From assembly GCA_035578155.1 (NCBI GenBank), contig JAPWDM010000001.1:87867576-87931575 (forward strand): DNA of 64,000 bases, in the 5' to 3' direction. Below the pieces are notes generated by a model. The model searched no databases, was not told the DNA's origin, and saw nothing but the letters and a program-made list of their open reading frames with translations. The position numbers were made by a program, and so were the translations under genes. The first letter of the stretch is position 1, and every line of letters begins with the position of its first letter. This DNA comes from Brachynemurus nebulosus (lineage: Eukaryota; Arthropoda; Insecta; Neuroptera; Myrmeleontidae). Of this stretch, positions 34,523-43,792 are shown piece after piece.

Positions 34523-35300
34523 TTGCTGCATATATTTTTTATCATTATAAATAAAAATGACTTATCTGAAAGGTCATTTTTACTATAAAACTATATCCTA
34601 ATTTTATCTCAAATACAGAATTTTTTTTACTATATAATTATATTTATCTCAAATACAAAAAATATGTTGTTAATTATCACATATATATTATTAGAATTCT
34701 ATATGAAATAATACAGTGCGTCTACTGTGTTATATGAAATACAGCGTGTATACACTAAATTCACCTTCAGAAAAATCCAATTTCAAATTGTTTGAACTTT
34801 TGATTGAAATTTTGTTCGGTCTAACCGGAAACTCTATTTACGTATGGGGCCACTTGGCAACGCAAAATAATTGCCTATATTTAGGGGCATGTAGGAATGA
34901 GTCGCCTCCAAAATTATGTTTAGCGTGAAATTTCATCCTGGAAGACTTGAAATATGTTCTGATTGATTAGAACCTTGTCCACCTCAGCTGGAACATTGTT
35001 CACCTCAGCCGGAACATTGTCCACCTCAGCCGGAACATTGTCCATCTCAGCTGGAACATTGTACGGCTGAGCCGGAACATTGTACGGTTCAGCCGGGACA
35101 TTGTACGGCTGAGCCGGGACATTGTACGGCTGATCCGGGACATTGTACGGCTGATCCGGGACATTGTACGGCTGGGCGGGATATTGTACAGCTGAGCCGG
35201 GACATTGTACGGTTCAGCCGGGACATTGTACGGGTTCAGCTGGAACATATTTCAAGTCGCCAGAAACTAAGTTTCAATTGACCTAATTTATGCTTGGTTA
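34523..35300. other. Spacer between ATPase relic and next gene, with minisatellite
   Basis: 34523-34970 is AT-rich with a short duplicated segment (ATTTATCTCAAATACA twice near 34600 and 34640). The 70-codon frame at 34716 has no supporting feature. 34978-35250 is a minisatellite, listed separately. Confidence 0.5.
34978..35250. repeat. 21-bp minisatellite, about 13 copies
   Basis: The consensus is close to GAACATTGTACGGCTGAGCCG, with a 5' sub-group reading GTCCACCTCAGCC in place of GTACGGCTGAGCC. The 21-bp period keeps frames open, so one antisense frame reads a seven-residue repeat such as LSRTMSR. Internal CAGCCG/CGGCTG pairs let units fold. It lies just upstream of the 342-residue gene's promoter. 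Confidence 0.9.
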
Positions 35301-35310
35301 AGTCGAAAAA

Positions 35311-35345
35311 GTATAAAATGGGGGTGAGTGTGAGTGCCTTGCACA
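35311..35345 (+). promoter_or_regulatory. Putative TATA box before the 342-residue gene
   Basis: GTATAAAATGGGGG begins at 35310. Transcription would start about 30 bp on, near 35340, leaving a ~40-base leader to the ATG at 35381. Confidence 0.5.
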
Positions 35346-35380
35346 TTTGTTTATAAGCAGCAATAGCATATGGACATACT

Positions 35381-36409
35381 ATGGATCAAGATCAACAGCT
35401 AAAGCGAAAAATTTTAAAGGTAACAAAATCTATACGTGCTAAGTATCGCGCGCTTAAAGATAGTCAGTTTGAACGAGAAAAAAATTTAGAAGAATCATTC
35501 AAACCAATAATTGAGCCGCTTAAAGAAATAGCTAGTGAAATAAAAACTGAACCAGCAAAAAGCCTCTTAGTTAAAAATGAAGAGTCAGTACAAGCTAAAA
35601 TTAAGAAAGTACCTCTTTCTATTGATGATGCTGATGATTACTTTGATTATGCTGTATCTTCTATTAAGAAACCACGTTTTCTTAACAGTGGTGATGATGA
35701 AGCATTTGAACCAGAGCTGATAGAGGGAGGGTTCGAACCTACCCCCACAACAAGCCAATTTACTCCAACCGCACAAATTACTGCACGAAAATTGTTTAAG
35801 CAAACAAACGAACCAAGTGTTGGTGTACTAGCTGAAAAGTATCTCCAGTTGGCGCTTACGCGTAACGCTAAAAAATCTCTTGATAGCACCTATGGTCCGC
35901 GTATAGATGCGGAAACAAATAAATGGATGATTGGTAACTCTGAATTGGATATAATTGATGATAATATTATTGTTAATGGCATCGCTTACCCCGGCACTAA
36001 AGGTCTTTTTGAGTTACTGTTTAAAAAGTATCCAAATCATCATCTATACACAGATGCTGATTTAAACACATATAAGTCTATACTACAAATTATCAATGCA
36101 CACAAACGAAAATATGACGTCAATGCGTCAGTTAATGCGAATGAATGTTATAAATATAAGGAGATTATAAGTAAACTTTTTCCACCACGACGGAAACACA
36201 CCTCAACACCGAAACAAAAACGAACTGGTTTTGGCTTAATGCGTTTTAACGATTGCGAAACGATTGATTACCGTTATTGGGACGATGTTGGTCAACTTAT
36301 TGGCAGATTAAAATTATTGATAGCATCCGCAGAAGCTGGACACACGAATCATTCGAATGAAATACAAGCAATACTTGAAGAACTTTGCGAGGTTGATATA
36401 ATTGAATAA
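35381..36409 (+). CDS. DUF8207-type protein of a virus-like element, 342 residues
   Basis: A complete uninterrupted frame, the best-preserved gene of the element. The N terminus (residues 1-55) is highly charged and probably coiled coil (KRKILKVTKSIRAKYRALKD). It is followed by an acidic region and a Pro/Thr-rich stretch near residue 115. The C-terminal half holds the conserved block: STYGPRIDAETNKWMIGNSE, IIVNGIAYPGTKGLFELLFK and LNTYKSILQIINAHKRKYDV. I associate this pattern with the DUF8207 family, common in insect Polinton-like loci. Its function is unknown, and a structural or DNA-binding role is only a guess. The stop is followed 38 bases later by the next start, in the same orientation. 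Intact coding beside ruined neighbours may reflect chance, a recent origin or selection. Confidence 0.72.
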   Translation: MDQDQQLKRKILKVTKSIRAKYRALKDSQFEREKNLEESFKPIIEPLKEIASEIKTEPAKSLLVKNEESVQAKIKKVPLSIDDADDYFDYAVSSIKKPRFLNSGDDEAFEPELIEGGFEPTPTTSQFTPTAQITARKLFKQTNEPSVGVLAEKYLQLALTRNAKKSLDSTYGPRIDAETNKWMIGNSELDIIDDNIIVNGIAYPGTKGLFELLFKKYPNHHLYTDADLNTYKSILQIINAHKRKYDVNASVNANECYKYKEIISKLFPPRRKHTSTPKQKRTGFGLMRFNDCETIDYRYWDDVGQLIGRLKLLIASAEAGHTNHSNEIQAILEELCEVDIIE

Positions 36410-36447
36410 ATACAGGTAACTAACCCGTTTCGTAAATCATTTCAAAC

Positions 36448-36819
36448 ATGAGCGTTGACAAATTCGGTCGATTCAGCAGTAGCGGTGGACGGTATGCTGG
36501 AAAGGCTACGTCTATCAATTTAAAACCTAAGGGTGATTATGATATGAATGATAAGCGTCTCACGAACGTACATGCTCCTAAAGATAGCGGTGATGCTGTT
36601 AATTTGGCTTTTCTGAATCAAAAGTTTGCTGAAATTTCACATACTGCAGCTGTTTTTGAAAATTCTTATAAACAAATTGAGTCAAATATTAGAGAAAAAT
36701 TAACTCATATGGAGAATATCAAAAACGAATTAAAAACCGTAATGGAGATTATTTCAAATACAGCAACGGCTTCCGTATCCAAGCAGGAATTTAATGTTAA
36801 ATTTAAGAAACTGGAATAG
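36448..36819 (+). CDS. Short fibre-like protein with coiled-coil C terminus, 123 residues
   Basis: A complete frame. The N terminus SVDKFGRFSSSGGRYAG is Gly/Ser-rich. Residues ~30-55 read DYDMNDKRLTNVHAPKDSGD, then AVNLAFLNQK, which resembles the N-terminal collar of viral and phage fibre proteins (the pattern ...RLTNV..P.D..DAVN...). Residues 60-120 are a heptad-like Lys/Glu/Ile helix. Such proteins may form the vertex or attachment fibre of a virion, but that role is inferred from the pattern alone. The short spacing after the 342-residue gene suggests the two are linked. It appears full length with a normal stop. Confidence 0.62.
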   Translation: MSVDKFGRFSSSGGRYAGKATSINLKPKGDYDMNDKRLTNVHAPKDSGDAVNLAFLNQKFAEISHTAAVFENSYKQIESNIREKLTHMENIKNELKTVMEIISNTATASVSKQEFNVKFKKLE

Positions 36820-36901
36820 TAAATAACTACTTTAGATAACCTATATAAACAGATGACTAAACATTCAATACCAACACTTAAAGATAAGTAAGGTGAAATA
36901 A

Positions 36902-37810
36902 CAGGTTGTAAAAGAACTACATAAACTAGCGCGTAAAAATTTCAAAAGACGTCGTGTTATAACCAAGGGAATTGATGATTTATGGCAAGCTAATCTCGTT
37001 GAAATGGATGCTTATGCGAAAGAAAATCGCGGATATCGCTATTTTTTAAACGTTATCGACACGTTCTCGAAACAAGCTTGGGCGGTGCCTGTCAAAGATA
37101 AATCTGGAAAACTTGTTACTGCAGCCATGGAGTCAATATTCAAACAATGCGCGCGCAGCCCAGCACATATTCAGACAGATGATGGTCGAGAATTTTTTAA
37201 TAGCACCTTTAAGGCGTTAATGGAAAAGCATAACATAAATCATTACTCTACGTATAGCACGCTGAAAGCTTCGATCGTTGAACGTTTTAATCGCACCATT
37301 AAGAATAAACTTTGGCGTGCATTTTCACTAAACGGTAACTATAAATGGTTGCCGATAATTAACGATTTAGTTGACGAGTACAATAGAACAAAGCATCGTA
37401 CAATCAAAATGGCACCGTGAGATGTCACTGCTGATAAGGAGGCGCATCTATTATCTACAGTATATAGTAATATAAAAATTGCTGGTGCGGCCAAGTATAA
37501 AGTTAATGATTTTGTTAGAATAAGCAAATTTAAATCGAGTTTTGAGAAAGGCTACACATCAAATTGGTCTACGGAAATATTTAAAATCGTGAAAGTTCGA
37601 CATACTAATCCGGTAACATATCTACTTGAGGACATCAACCAACAACCCATTCAAGGTGGATTCTATGAATATGAATTACAAAGGGTGAAATATCCAGACG
37701 TGTATCTCGTGGAAAAGGTTCTGAAGAAACGTGGTGGTAAAATATTAGTCAAATGGCTCGGTTATTCTTCGGAATTTAATAGCTGGATTGATGAATCAGA
37801 TATTGTTTAG
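36902..37810 (+). pseudogene. Retroviral-type integrase with C-terminal chromodomain, inactivated
   Basis: The frame runs from just after an in-frame stop at 36899-36901, through a basic segment (ARKNFKRRRVITKGIDDLWQ), to a TGA at 37418-37420. It then resumes in the same frame to a TAG at 37808-37810. The core is an rve-type integrase: IDTFSKQAWAVP, TDDGREFFNS (second catalytic Asp) and SIVERFNRTIKNKLWRA (catalytic Glu). The first catalytic Asp, normally in the WQ-x-D-L-x-E-M context, is Asn here (codon AAT at 36992). The C-terminal 45 residues, from YPDVYLVEKVLKKRGGKILV to ESDIV, form a chromodomain, which in such enzymes is thought to steer insertion to marked chromatin. Upstream coding sequence is missing or frameshifted. 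The TGA could derive from CGA by a single C-to-T change. The end overlaps the inner edge of the right terminal repeat. Confidence 0.85.
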
Positions 37811-37898
37811 ATAAAAATAACTCACAATTATGTTTAATAATTTTTTATTTTTAAATGTTATAAGTATGTATACAGAACTATTTTACAATAAATAAATA

Positions 37899-38094
37899 TT
37901 AAAAATTATATAATTTGCGTATATGTTCTATTACCCCAGAACGTGATTTTTTTATATTTTCAGGTAACTGATCCCAAACTGCACAAATTCTTTTAGCATA
38001 ATCTGGCTTAATATAATCATACATATATAAATGTTTTATCCAAATATCATAGTACATTAATTTTATAGTTAAATACAATAATAAATCTAAATTG

Positions 38095-38186
<92 letters not shown>

Positions 38187-38767
38187 TATTCAAATCAGGT
38201 TGTAATAAAAATATATCTTCGATTCGTAAAATTTGTGTGATAAATGTTAGTGGTTGACCAACGGGCGGTTGAAAATCTTCTTCCATTTTAACACCATTTT
38301 TACACATTTGACATGTGTAAAAATGTCAAATGTGAAACAACACATGTTGTTTCAAACTTGGCGGACCATCAACATGATCTTGTCGCCACGGTCGATTGTA
38401 GTGCTCAAAGCATGGTTCACAATCTTGAAATATTTTTTGATAGTCAGCCGGTAACCAAATCCATGCGCGACGTATGATTTTTGCACCATAACTTTTCAAC
38501 ACATTCAAATTGATGTATTTATAGATTTGCAGAAATGTGCTCAAAGTCAGCTCGTTTATTAACGTTGGCTTTTTTCGAAAAATTCGCCAATTGGCATATC
38601 TGTTTCCTCAAAATCCATCGGTTCAGAAGGTAGGTCCAAATTTTGCATTTTCACAATTGCATCAACCATTTTTTCATATGTGTCAATTCGTTTGCGTAAT
38701 TTATCCAATTCGCTTGAAAACACTTGTAAACGTTTCTAGTAGGCTGACGATGATGATGAGGATGACA
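37899..38767 (-). pseudogene. Second copy of the terminal-repeat protein gene, broken
   Basis: The same gene as at 32189-33311, inverted. The start ATG is at 38767-38765. A TAG falls at codon 11 where the left copy has TGG. Unlike the left copy, the helix region near 38700 is in register here. The (TA)n expansion at 38098-38180 inserts a long Tyr-Ile run, and the hairpin insertion near 38320 shifts the frame. The C-terminal ~60 residues remain nearly identical to the left copy. Confidence 0.65.
38098..38180. repeat. (TA)n expansion within the right terminal-repeat gene
   Basis: The left arm has only GTATATATATG at this position (33100-33111), so the array grew after the two arms last matched. 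Confidence 0.92.
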
Positions 38768-39940
38768 TTGTTTTTGGTTGTTTAAGCTGAAGTTGAGGCT
38801 GGACGAGTATTTATTTCATTCAGCGAATAGTGTCCCCATAAGTTGCTCAATTTCCACCACCACTACCACCTACCACGGCCCTCCACAGCCACCCACTACC
38901 CACCACACTAGGCTGGGGGGGGGGCTACAAATTTTTTATAATTTCTTGTTTATACCACTAAGAACATTAGATTATAATTTACTAAGACAGTTCTACCTAA
39001 ATCTGCTTAATTTGTGTAACTTTTCTGATAATATTCATATATTCAATTGGATATCTCGATTCAAAATATTATTAATAAATTTAGTGTTTAAAGCAACTTA
39101 AAGTTCTCAAAATATGTTGATAGCACAAACCAATGAACACTATTTATTATACTACTAGACAAAGCGTAAAGGCTAAACTTACATATTATATAAATAGGCA
39201 TAATACTTATCTCTTTTAATTCTTTTTGTTATAAAATTATTTTTATTCTTATCTGTTGATAAAATTAATATGTATGTATAGCCCGAGCCTACAATAAATT
39301 TGCTTTCTATAGCAATACAGCATGCATACATTAACTTCGGCCTGTTTAAATGCACACTTTGTATAACGAATGAAAGTATGGAAAAACACCTAGAGCTGGC
39401 GGCGTTGTAGAAACAGATTTCTCGATTGTGGGCGTTTGCAAACAATTGTTATATGCCAAAAGTAGAAGCAGGTTTCCGATCCCGCGCTCTCATAACAAGT
39501 CTTAACGTGTATACTAAAAATAGAAACTGATTTCCGATTAAGCATTCCGCTAACAAGTTATAACATGCGTGCGGACAATAATTCTAAAAATATTTTCATA
39601 TCACAATTCCGAAGTCCGGAATGTCTTATCACCGCCAATTAACTTTAATGAGCGCGCAACGTTCAAAAAAACTAGCCAGTTAACTTTAATAAACATAAAA
39701 AACCCACACACAGACCAATTAACAACTCAACCAAACAACAACGGCTTATCGCACAGACCAATTAACCAACTCAACAAACAACAACGGCTTATCGCACGCT
39801 GATAATAACTACAGGCCAATTAGCCGCCGGAAGTCTGATAAAACCAAGTACAGTACGACGAAAAATTATTCGGACACTCATTATGGGGGTCTATACTTTT
39901 GACGCGCAGTGTGCTGTCCTTCTCTTACAGCTTACCTACT

Positions 39941-39946
39941 TACAGA
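39941..39946 (+). repeat. Target-site duplication TACAGA, right
   Basis: Identical to 31105-31110. Confidence 0.85.
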
Positions 39947-40448
39947 AAATTTAGTATCTAGATATAAATTTATTTCGAGTATTTATATCTGTATCAAAAT
40001 ACATTTTAGAAGCAACCTGTACAGAACTGATGTGTATGTAAGAACATTTGCGCTGGAGCATGTATTCAAAAAGGCTTAGGTTTAACTGAGTAATAAAGTA
40101 AATAAGATTTGACCAGCAGCGAAGGTTTATTGAGTAGAAAAATGTGCCAAGCAGAATAAGTCCGTGCAGGTAGTTTTTATAACGCACATATAGTCAGCTC
40201 GTAAACCACTTGAAAATTAAATAATACAATCAGTATTCTGACAAAATTAACGAATTAAAACAAAAAAAATAAATGTGAACTATTATATTATAAAAGATAA
40301 ACTCAAAAATAGCTTGAGAGTAAAGTACGCCAAGTACTAAAAACTAAAAAAAATATTATTTGAAAAAGTTTAAAATTTAAAATTAATAGCGAAGTCATTG
40401 TTAATTAAAAAATACGAAGTCATAGTTACGCCAAAAAATAAAAGGAGA
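39947..40448. other. Gene-free stretch
   Basis: No coding frame or repeat ends were seen. AT-rich. Confidence 0.4.
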
Positions 40449-40450
40449 TA

Positions 40451-41742
40451 GGGTTGACCGGGGTAATTGTGAATGGATTTTCATGAATTGAGATAAAAGC
40501 GTTGTTTTAAGTATTATTTGTTTTATATATCACATTATGGTTTGTTTATTTTTAATTCTACATTATTCAGGATGCACCACACAAATTTTGAGCAAATTCG
40601 TATGAAAAACAAAAATTTTATAAGCCATTCACATTTCTCCAGTGCGGTTTTGCAAATCTTATAAGTTTTGGGGTAAAAGTGAATGCCATCAGAAAAATTA
40701 TTTAGAATTAATTACAGAGATAAGTGAGGTACATCAGAGTAAAACCCAACTTAAATTCTTCACATTTACCCCAATTTCAAATTTTTCATCATACTTTAGC
40801 AGTCACAATTTCTCTTTGTTTAATGCAAGTTATCCATACCTCAAATTTGTACTAAAAATCAAGGTTAAATAAAAATAACAAAAATCGTAGGAACAAATTT
40901 ATTGCAAACTAAAAATGATATTTTGATGATATTTTGTCATTTTATCATATAAAAAATCAAAAAATTACAAGATTTTCATACAAAACAAGGAAAATTAGAC
41001 TTTTGCAAGGGAATACATTTAGTTAACATGAATAAAAAACAACAATTTATTAAGTCTAATACTGTAAATGAAAAAAAAAATGGTTTTGTGTTAATCCTAC
41101 TGCCCTTGGACACTCACAGAGACATTGAAAATAAGTAATTTTTCTGTTTTTGTAAGTTGTTATTGGATAAGGGTGCACAGTAATGATTTCGTAGATTGAT
41201 ACACAAAACATCGCTCTTTATACATTTTTTTTTTGCTTTGTTTGTACAACGAAAACTTGTACAATAATGTCACCAGCATCTCCATTAACATTTTCAACTC
41301 TGAAAAGAACACTACTGAAATTTTTGATCGAATGGGGGCATTTGTGAATGACGTTCACAATTACCCCACAATTTTAAAATCATGGGGTAATTGTGAATTG
41401 GTAATAAATTGTTCAGTTTCTTTAGAAGTTAATAAGGAACCCTTTCAGGGTTTAGACCACTTCTTTAGAAGTATTTTTAACCATTTCGTACCTTTTAAAA
41501 AAAGAAAATGTATTTAAAAATTTTTTTTTTTTTTGAGGATTGGTCGAAGTAAATTTTGCAAGGGTTTTTTCAAAATAAAAAAAAGATACTAATATTTTGA
41601 GAATTGTTATGGAATTTTAATAGCATATTAAGAAAGGACAGAAAAACATACTAAGAGTATATTTTTAACAATATTAATGTTATTTTAGAAATTATAGGCG
41701 CCGTTCACAATTTCCCCAATTCACAATTACCCCGGTCAACCC
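40451..41742. mobile_element. TA-flanked element with GGGTTGACCGGGGTAATTGTGAA ends
   Basis: TA flanks both sides (40449-40450 and 41743-41744). The end reads GGGTTGACCGGGGTAATTGT with an exact inverse at 41720-41742. The interior carries further copies of the end motif on both strands (GGGGTAAAAGTGAATG at 40671, TTCACAATTACCCCAC at 41354, ATGGGGTAATTGTGAATTGG at 41381), which look like subterminal binding sites. No transposase frame is recognised. TA targets and ends of this kind fit Tc1/mariner or pogo relatives. Confidence 0.82.
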
Positions 41743-41889
41743 TACATTTATTTACCAAAGTCAGGGTTTCTCAAACTTTTTGGAGCCACGGCACTCTTAA
41801 GATACAAATCATTTCCGGTGGCGCCCCGAAGAGTTGATTTTTCAGAAATAAGGAGTGATGAACAAAAAAGAGTAGTTATGGTAATTCTA

Positions 41890-42806
41890 GGAGAGTTGGA
41901 CCACACTTTTAGAAAAATAAATATAATCGTTTTATTTGAAAACATAAAATAAATTTGATTCAATTAAACATTACATTAGACCTTTAGTTTCGATATAACA
42001 CACAGTAATCTTCAAATTATAAACTAGAGAAATCACAAATAAAAGGCAAATTCAATAATATTCAACTCTCCTTCACTTTGGGGGAGAGTTAGACCTTTTT
42101 GAGAGGTCAGATAGACCAGTACAAATTATTGTTTTATTCCTTGTTATTTCTTTTTTTTTTTTTGACGTATTTCATGTAGCCAACGTCCACAAATAATACA
42201 TTTTATCCAATTATCTTTCCGTTTTATTTTGCGATAATATTCTTTGAAATCAACACATTCATTTTCATAATTTTAATAGCTTCAGAAATATCGTCACTAG
42301 AAATTTCGTTAAATATTAAATTTCCCGATTCCACAGACAATGATGAAGTAGATTTTCGTAACTTTAATATTTTTGTTTTCTCATAACATTTCCCTTTTTT
42401 CCTCCTTATTTCATCAGTTATATTAAATGCTATCATTCTTATTTCATCTCCTGTGGGAGCAATGCCATGTTTCTGAAGCTTTTTAATATGGAAAGCTCAT
42501 TTTCTTTCTCCATCTTCGCCTAAAGTTGAATCTGGCTCAAGACGAGCGACTCTTTTAACATTGTTATTTTTTAAGCGTCATTTTAATTTAATTCTAGGTA
42601 TGTTTTAGTGTACCGTTAAGTACACTAACTAGTCTTAAAATTATGAGCACTACAAAAACAATTAATTACCTATATCTTTCAAAAAACGTAAAAAATTGTA
42701 GAATATTTTAAATCCTCATATCACTCTTCATGTTATGTAAAAGCAGTATAAACAATTCTGCTATATGTTGATTAGTTTTAAATTATCTGAAGTGGACCAT
42801 CTCACC
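41890..42806 (-). mobile_element. TA-flanked pogo/Tigger-like element relic
   Basis: TA flanks at 41888-41889 and 42807-42808. The ends GGAGAGTTGGACCACAC and AGTGGACCATCTCACC are imperfect inverses. It contains the transposase relic at 42160-42560. The TA target and the transposase relic together point to the pogo branch of Tc1/mariner. Confidence 0.65.
42160..42560 (-). pseudogene. pogo/Tigger-like transposase remnant
   Basis: On the minus strand, fragmented frames give an EDGERK...SHIKKLQKHGIAPTGDE stretch followed by IRMIAFNITDEI, resembling the second helix-turn-helix of pogo/Tigger/jerky transposases (acidic start, aromatic or aliphatic helix, then eir-x-A). Further on, a segment that in one frame reads WIKCIICGRW resembles the C-terminal Cys-rich end of such proteins. 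In between, a Ser-rich acidic linker and a basic KKMNVLIS run are seen. Frameshifts and stops interrupt the reading, and the DDE catalytic core is missing. The assignment is from pattern memory. Confidence 0.5.
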
Positions 42807-42935
42807 TATTGGTCTAAATCTCTTGGAATTACCCTATGTTTACAGATTTCGAATCTACCTTAAAAAAGTAGTTATCTTGAATAACAAGACATCACATGTA
42901 TAACAAGTCGTAAATATTTCGTAAACGGTGCGTCC

Positions 42936-43784
42936 TACAGTGGGGCCAAATCCTAAAATGCTGGCCAAAAGTCGAAAACGTTAAAATTTGGTTGAAAGTC
43001 AGTACTGCGGGGCTTTCGGGGTCGCTGATTATGAATCCGAAATCACTTTAATTTTCAGTCAAGAATTTTAGTTTAGTAATAATTAAGTAAATTTTTCATT
43101 TTCATTATCGTTTTATATTATTTTATATTTACTAATAGTTTTTCTTTTACGAAAAAGGATTTTACAATTAAATTTTAACGTTTAGAAAAAATAAATTATT
43201 CCACGTCGTTAATGTACGAACATCAGAAAACTATGTTTTACATTGCAAGAACTCACACCAATGGTTGGATACAAAGGCAGCTAGAGGTAGCTAGTTTTAA
43301 TTATTTCCATTCAATAATAGTTCCATCTACAACATGCCATCGGTCAAGTCGCAGAAGTCTGTAGAAGTTATAAACTTTTCTCTACGTGTTTAAAATTTTC
43401 CGTTGATATCTTCCGTTTATTTTCGTCCAAATGATTCGTTTATTGTTATCGTATAAACTGTTATTATTAATTTTGTGCTACATAATGATTTTCCACTTAT
43501 TTTCAGCTATTGATTCCATTTTTAAAAATTGAAATCGATTGATTTTTAGAGATTTGGCGTCCTCTTGAACATAACGTTGAAATATTTGTTTACTGCACGA
43601 CGCGTCTACCTCGATTGAAAGTTCCCTTTCAACTGTTCTACAGTAGCAGGTATAAAGGATAGAGCACGCTTAAGTCTAAAATTCGACTTTCGGACTCTTG
43701 CCCAACCTAACCCACGACTAGAAATTACCGAAACTTAAACTTTATTTTTCGACTTTTGGTCAGCTTTTGGGGTTTGACCCCACC
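42936..43784. mobile_element. hAT-like element with TACAGTGGGGCCAAA end and 8-bp TSD
   Basis: GTGCGTCC lies at both 42928-42935 and 43785-43792. The inverted ends (AGTGGGGCCAAATCCTAAAA and CTTTTGGGGTTTGACCCCAC; then GCCAAAAGTCGAAAA and TTTTCGACTTTTGG) match imperfectly. Length is 849 bp with no transposase. Confidence 0.75.
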
Positions 43785-43792
43785 GTGCGTCC

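Larger units (their letters stand above)
31111..39940. mobile_element. Compact Polinton/Maverick-like virus-like element (8.8 kb)
   Basis: The ends begin AGTAGGTAAGCTGTAAGAG on both strands and are flanked by TACAGA duplicates. 5'-AG termini with 6-bp duplications are the Polinton signature. The terminal inverted repeats are very long: 31111-33411 and 37800-39940. The unique core (33412-37799) encodes, in order, a small divergent frame, an A32-type ATPase relic, a 342-residue DUF8207-type protein, a 123-residue fibre-like protein and a chromodomain integrase. Each terminal repeat holds a copy of an unrecognised protein gene reading inward. The protein-primed polymerase B, the adenoviral-type protease and the capsid genes of full Polintons (usually 15-20 kb) are missing. 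Multiple lesions indicate a dead copy. Confidence 0.87.
37800..39940 (-). repeat. Right terminal inverted repeat of the Polinton-like element
   Basis: The inverse of 31111-33411. Differences from the left arm are an 82-bp (TA)n expansion at 38098-38180, a ~30-bp hairpin insertion near 38310-38345 (GTGTAAAAATGTCAAATGTG with its inverse), about 125 extra bases at 38800-38925 between two GGCTGG motifs, and no MITE. Confidence 0.9.

Noticed and set aside
34716..34928. 70-codon frame between the ATPase relic and the minisatellite
   Set aside because: There is no motif, no neighbouring promoter and composition typical of non-coding AT-rich DNA.
34978..35250. 21-bp array considered as a CRISPR-like array
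   Set aside because: Units are contiguous with no spacers, and the context is an animal transposon.
38254..38785. Plus-strand frames over the right terminal-repeat gene
   Set aside because: They are antisense shadows of the broken minus-strand gene.
41233..41517. 94-codon frame within the GGGTTGACC element
   Set aside because: It overlaps internal copies of the end motif and has no transposase features.
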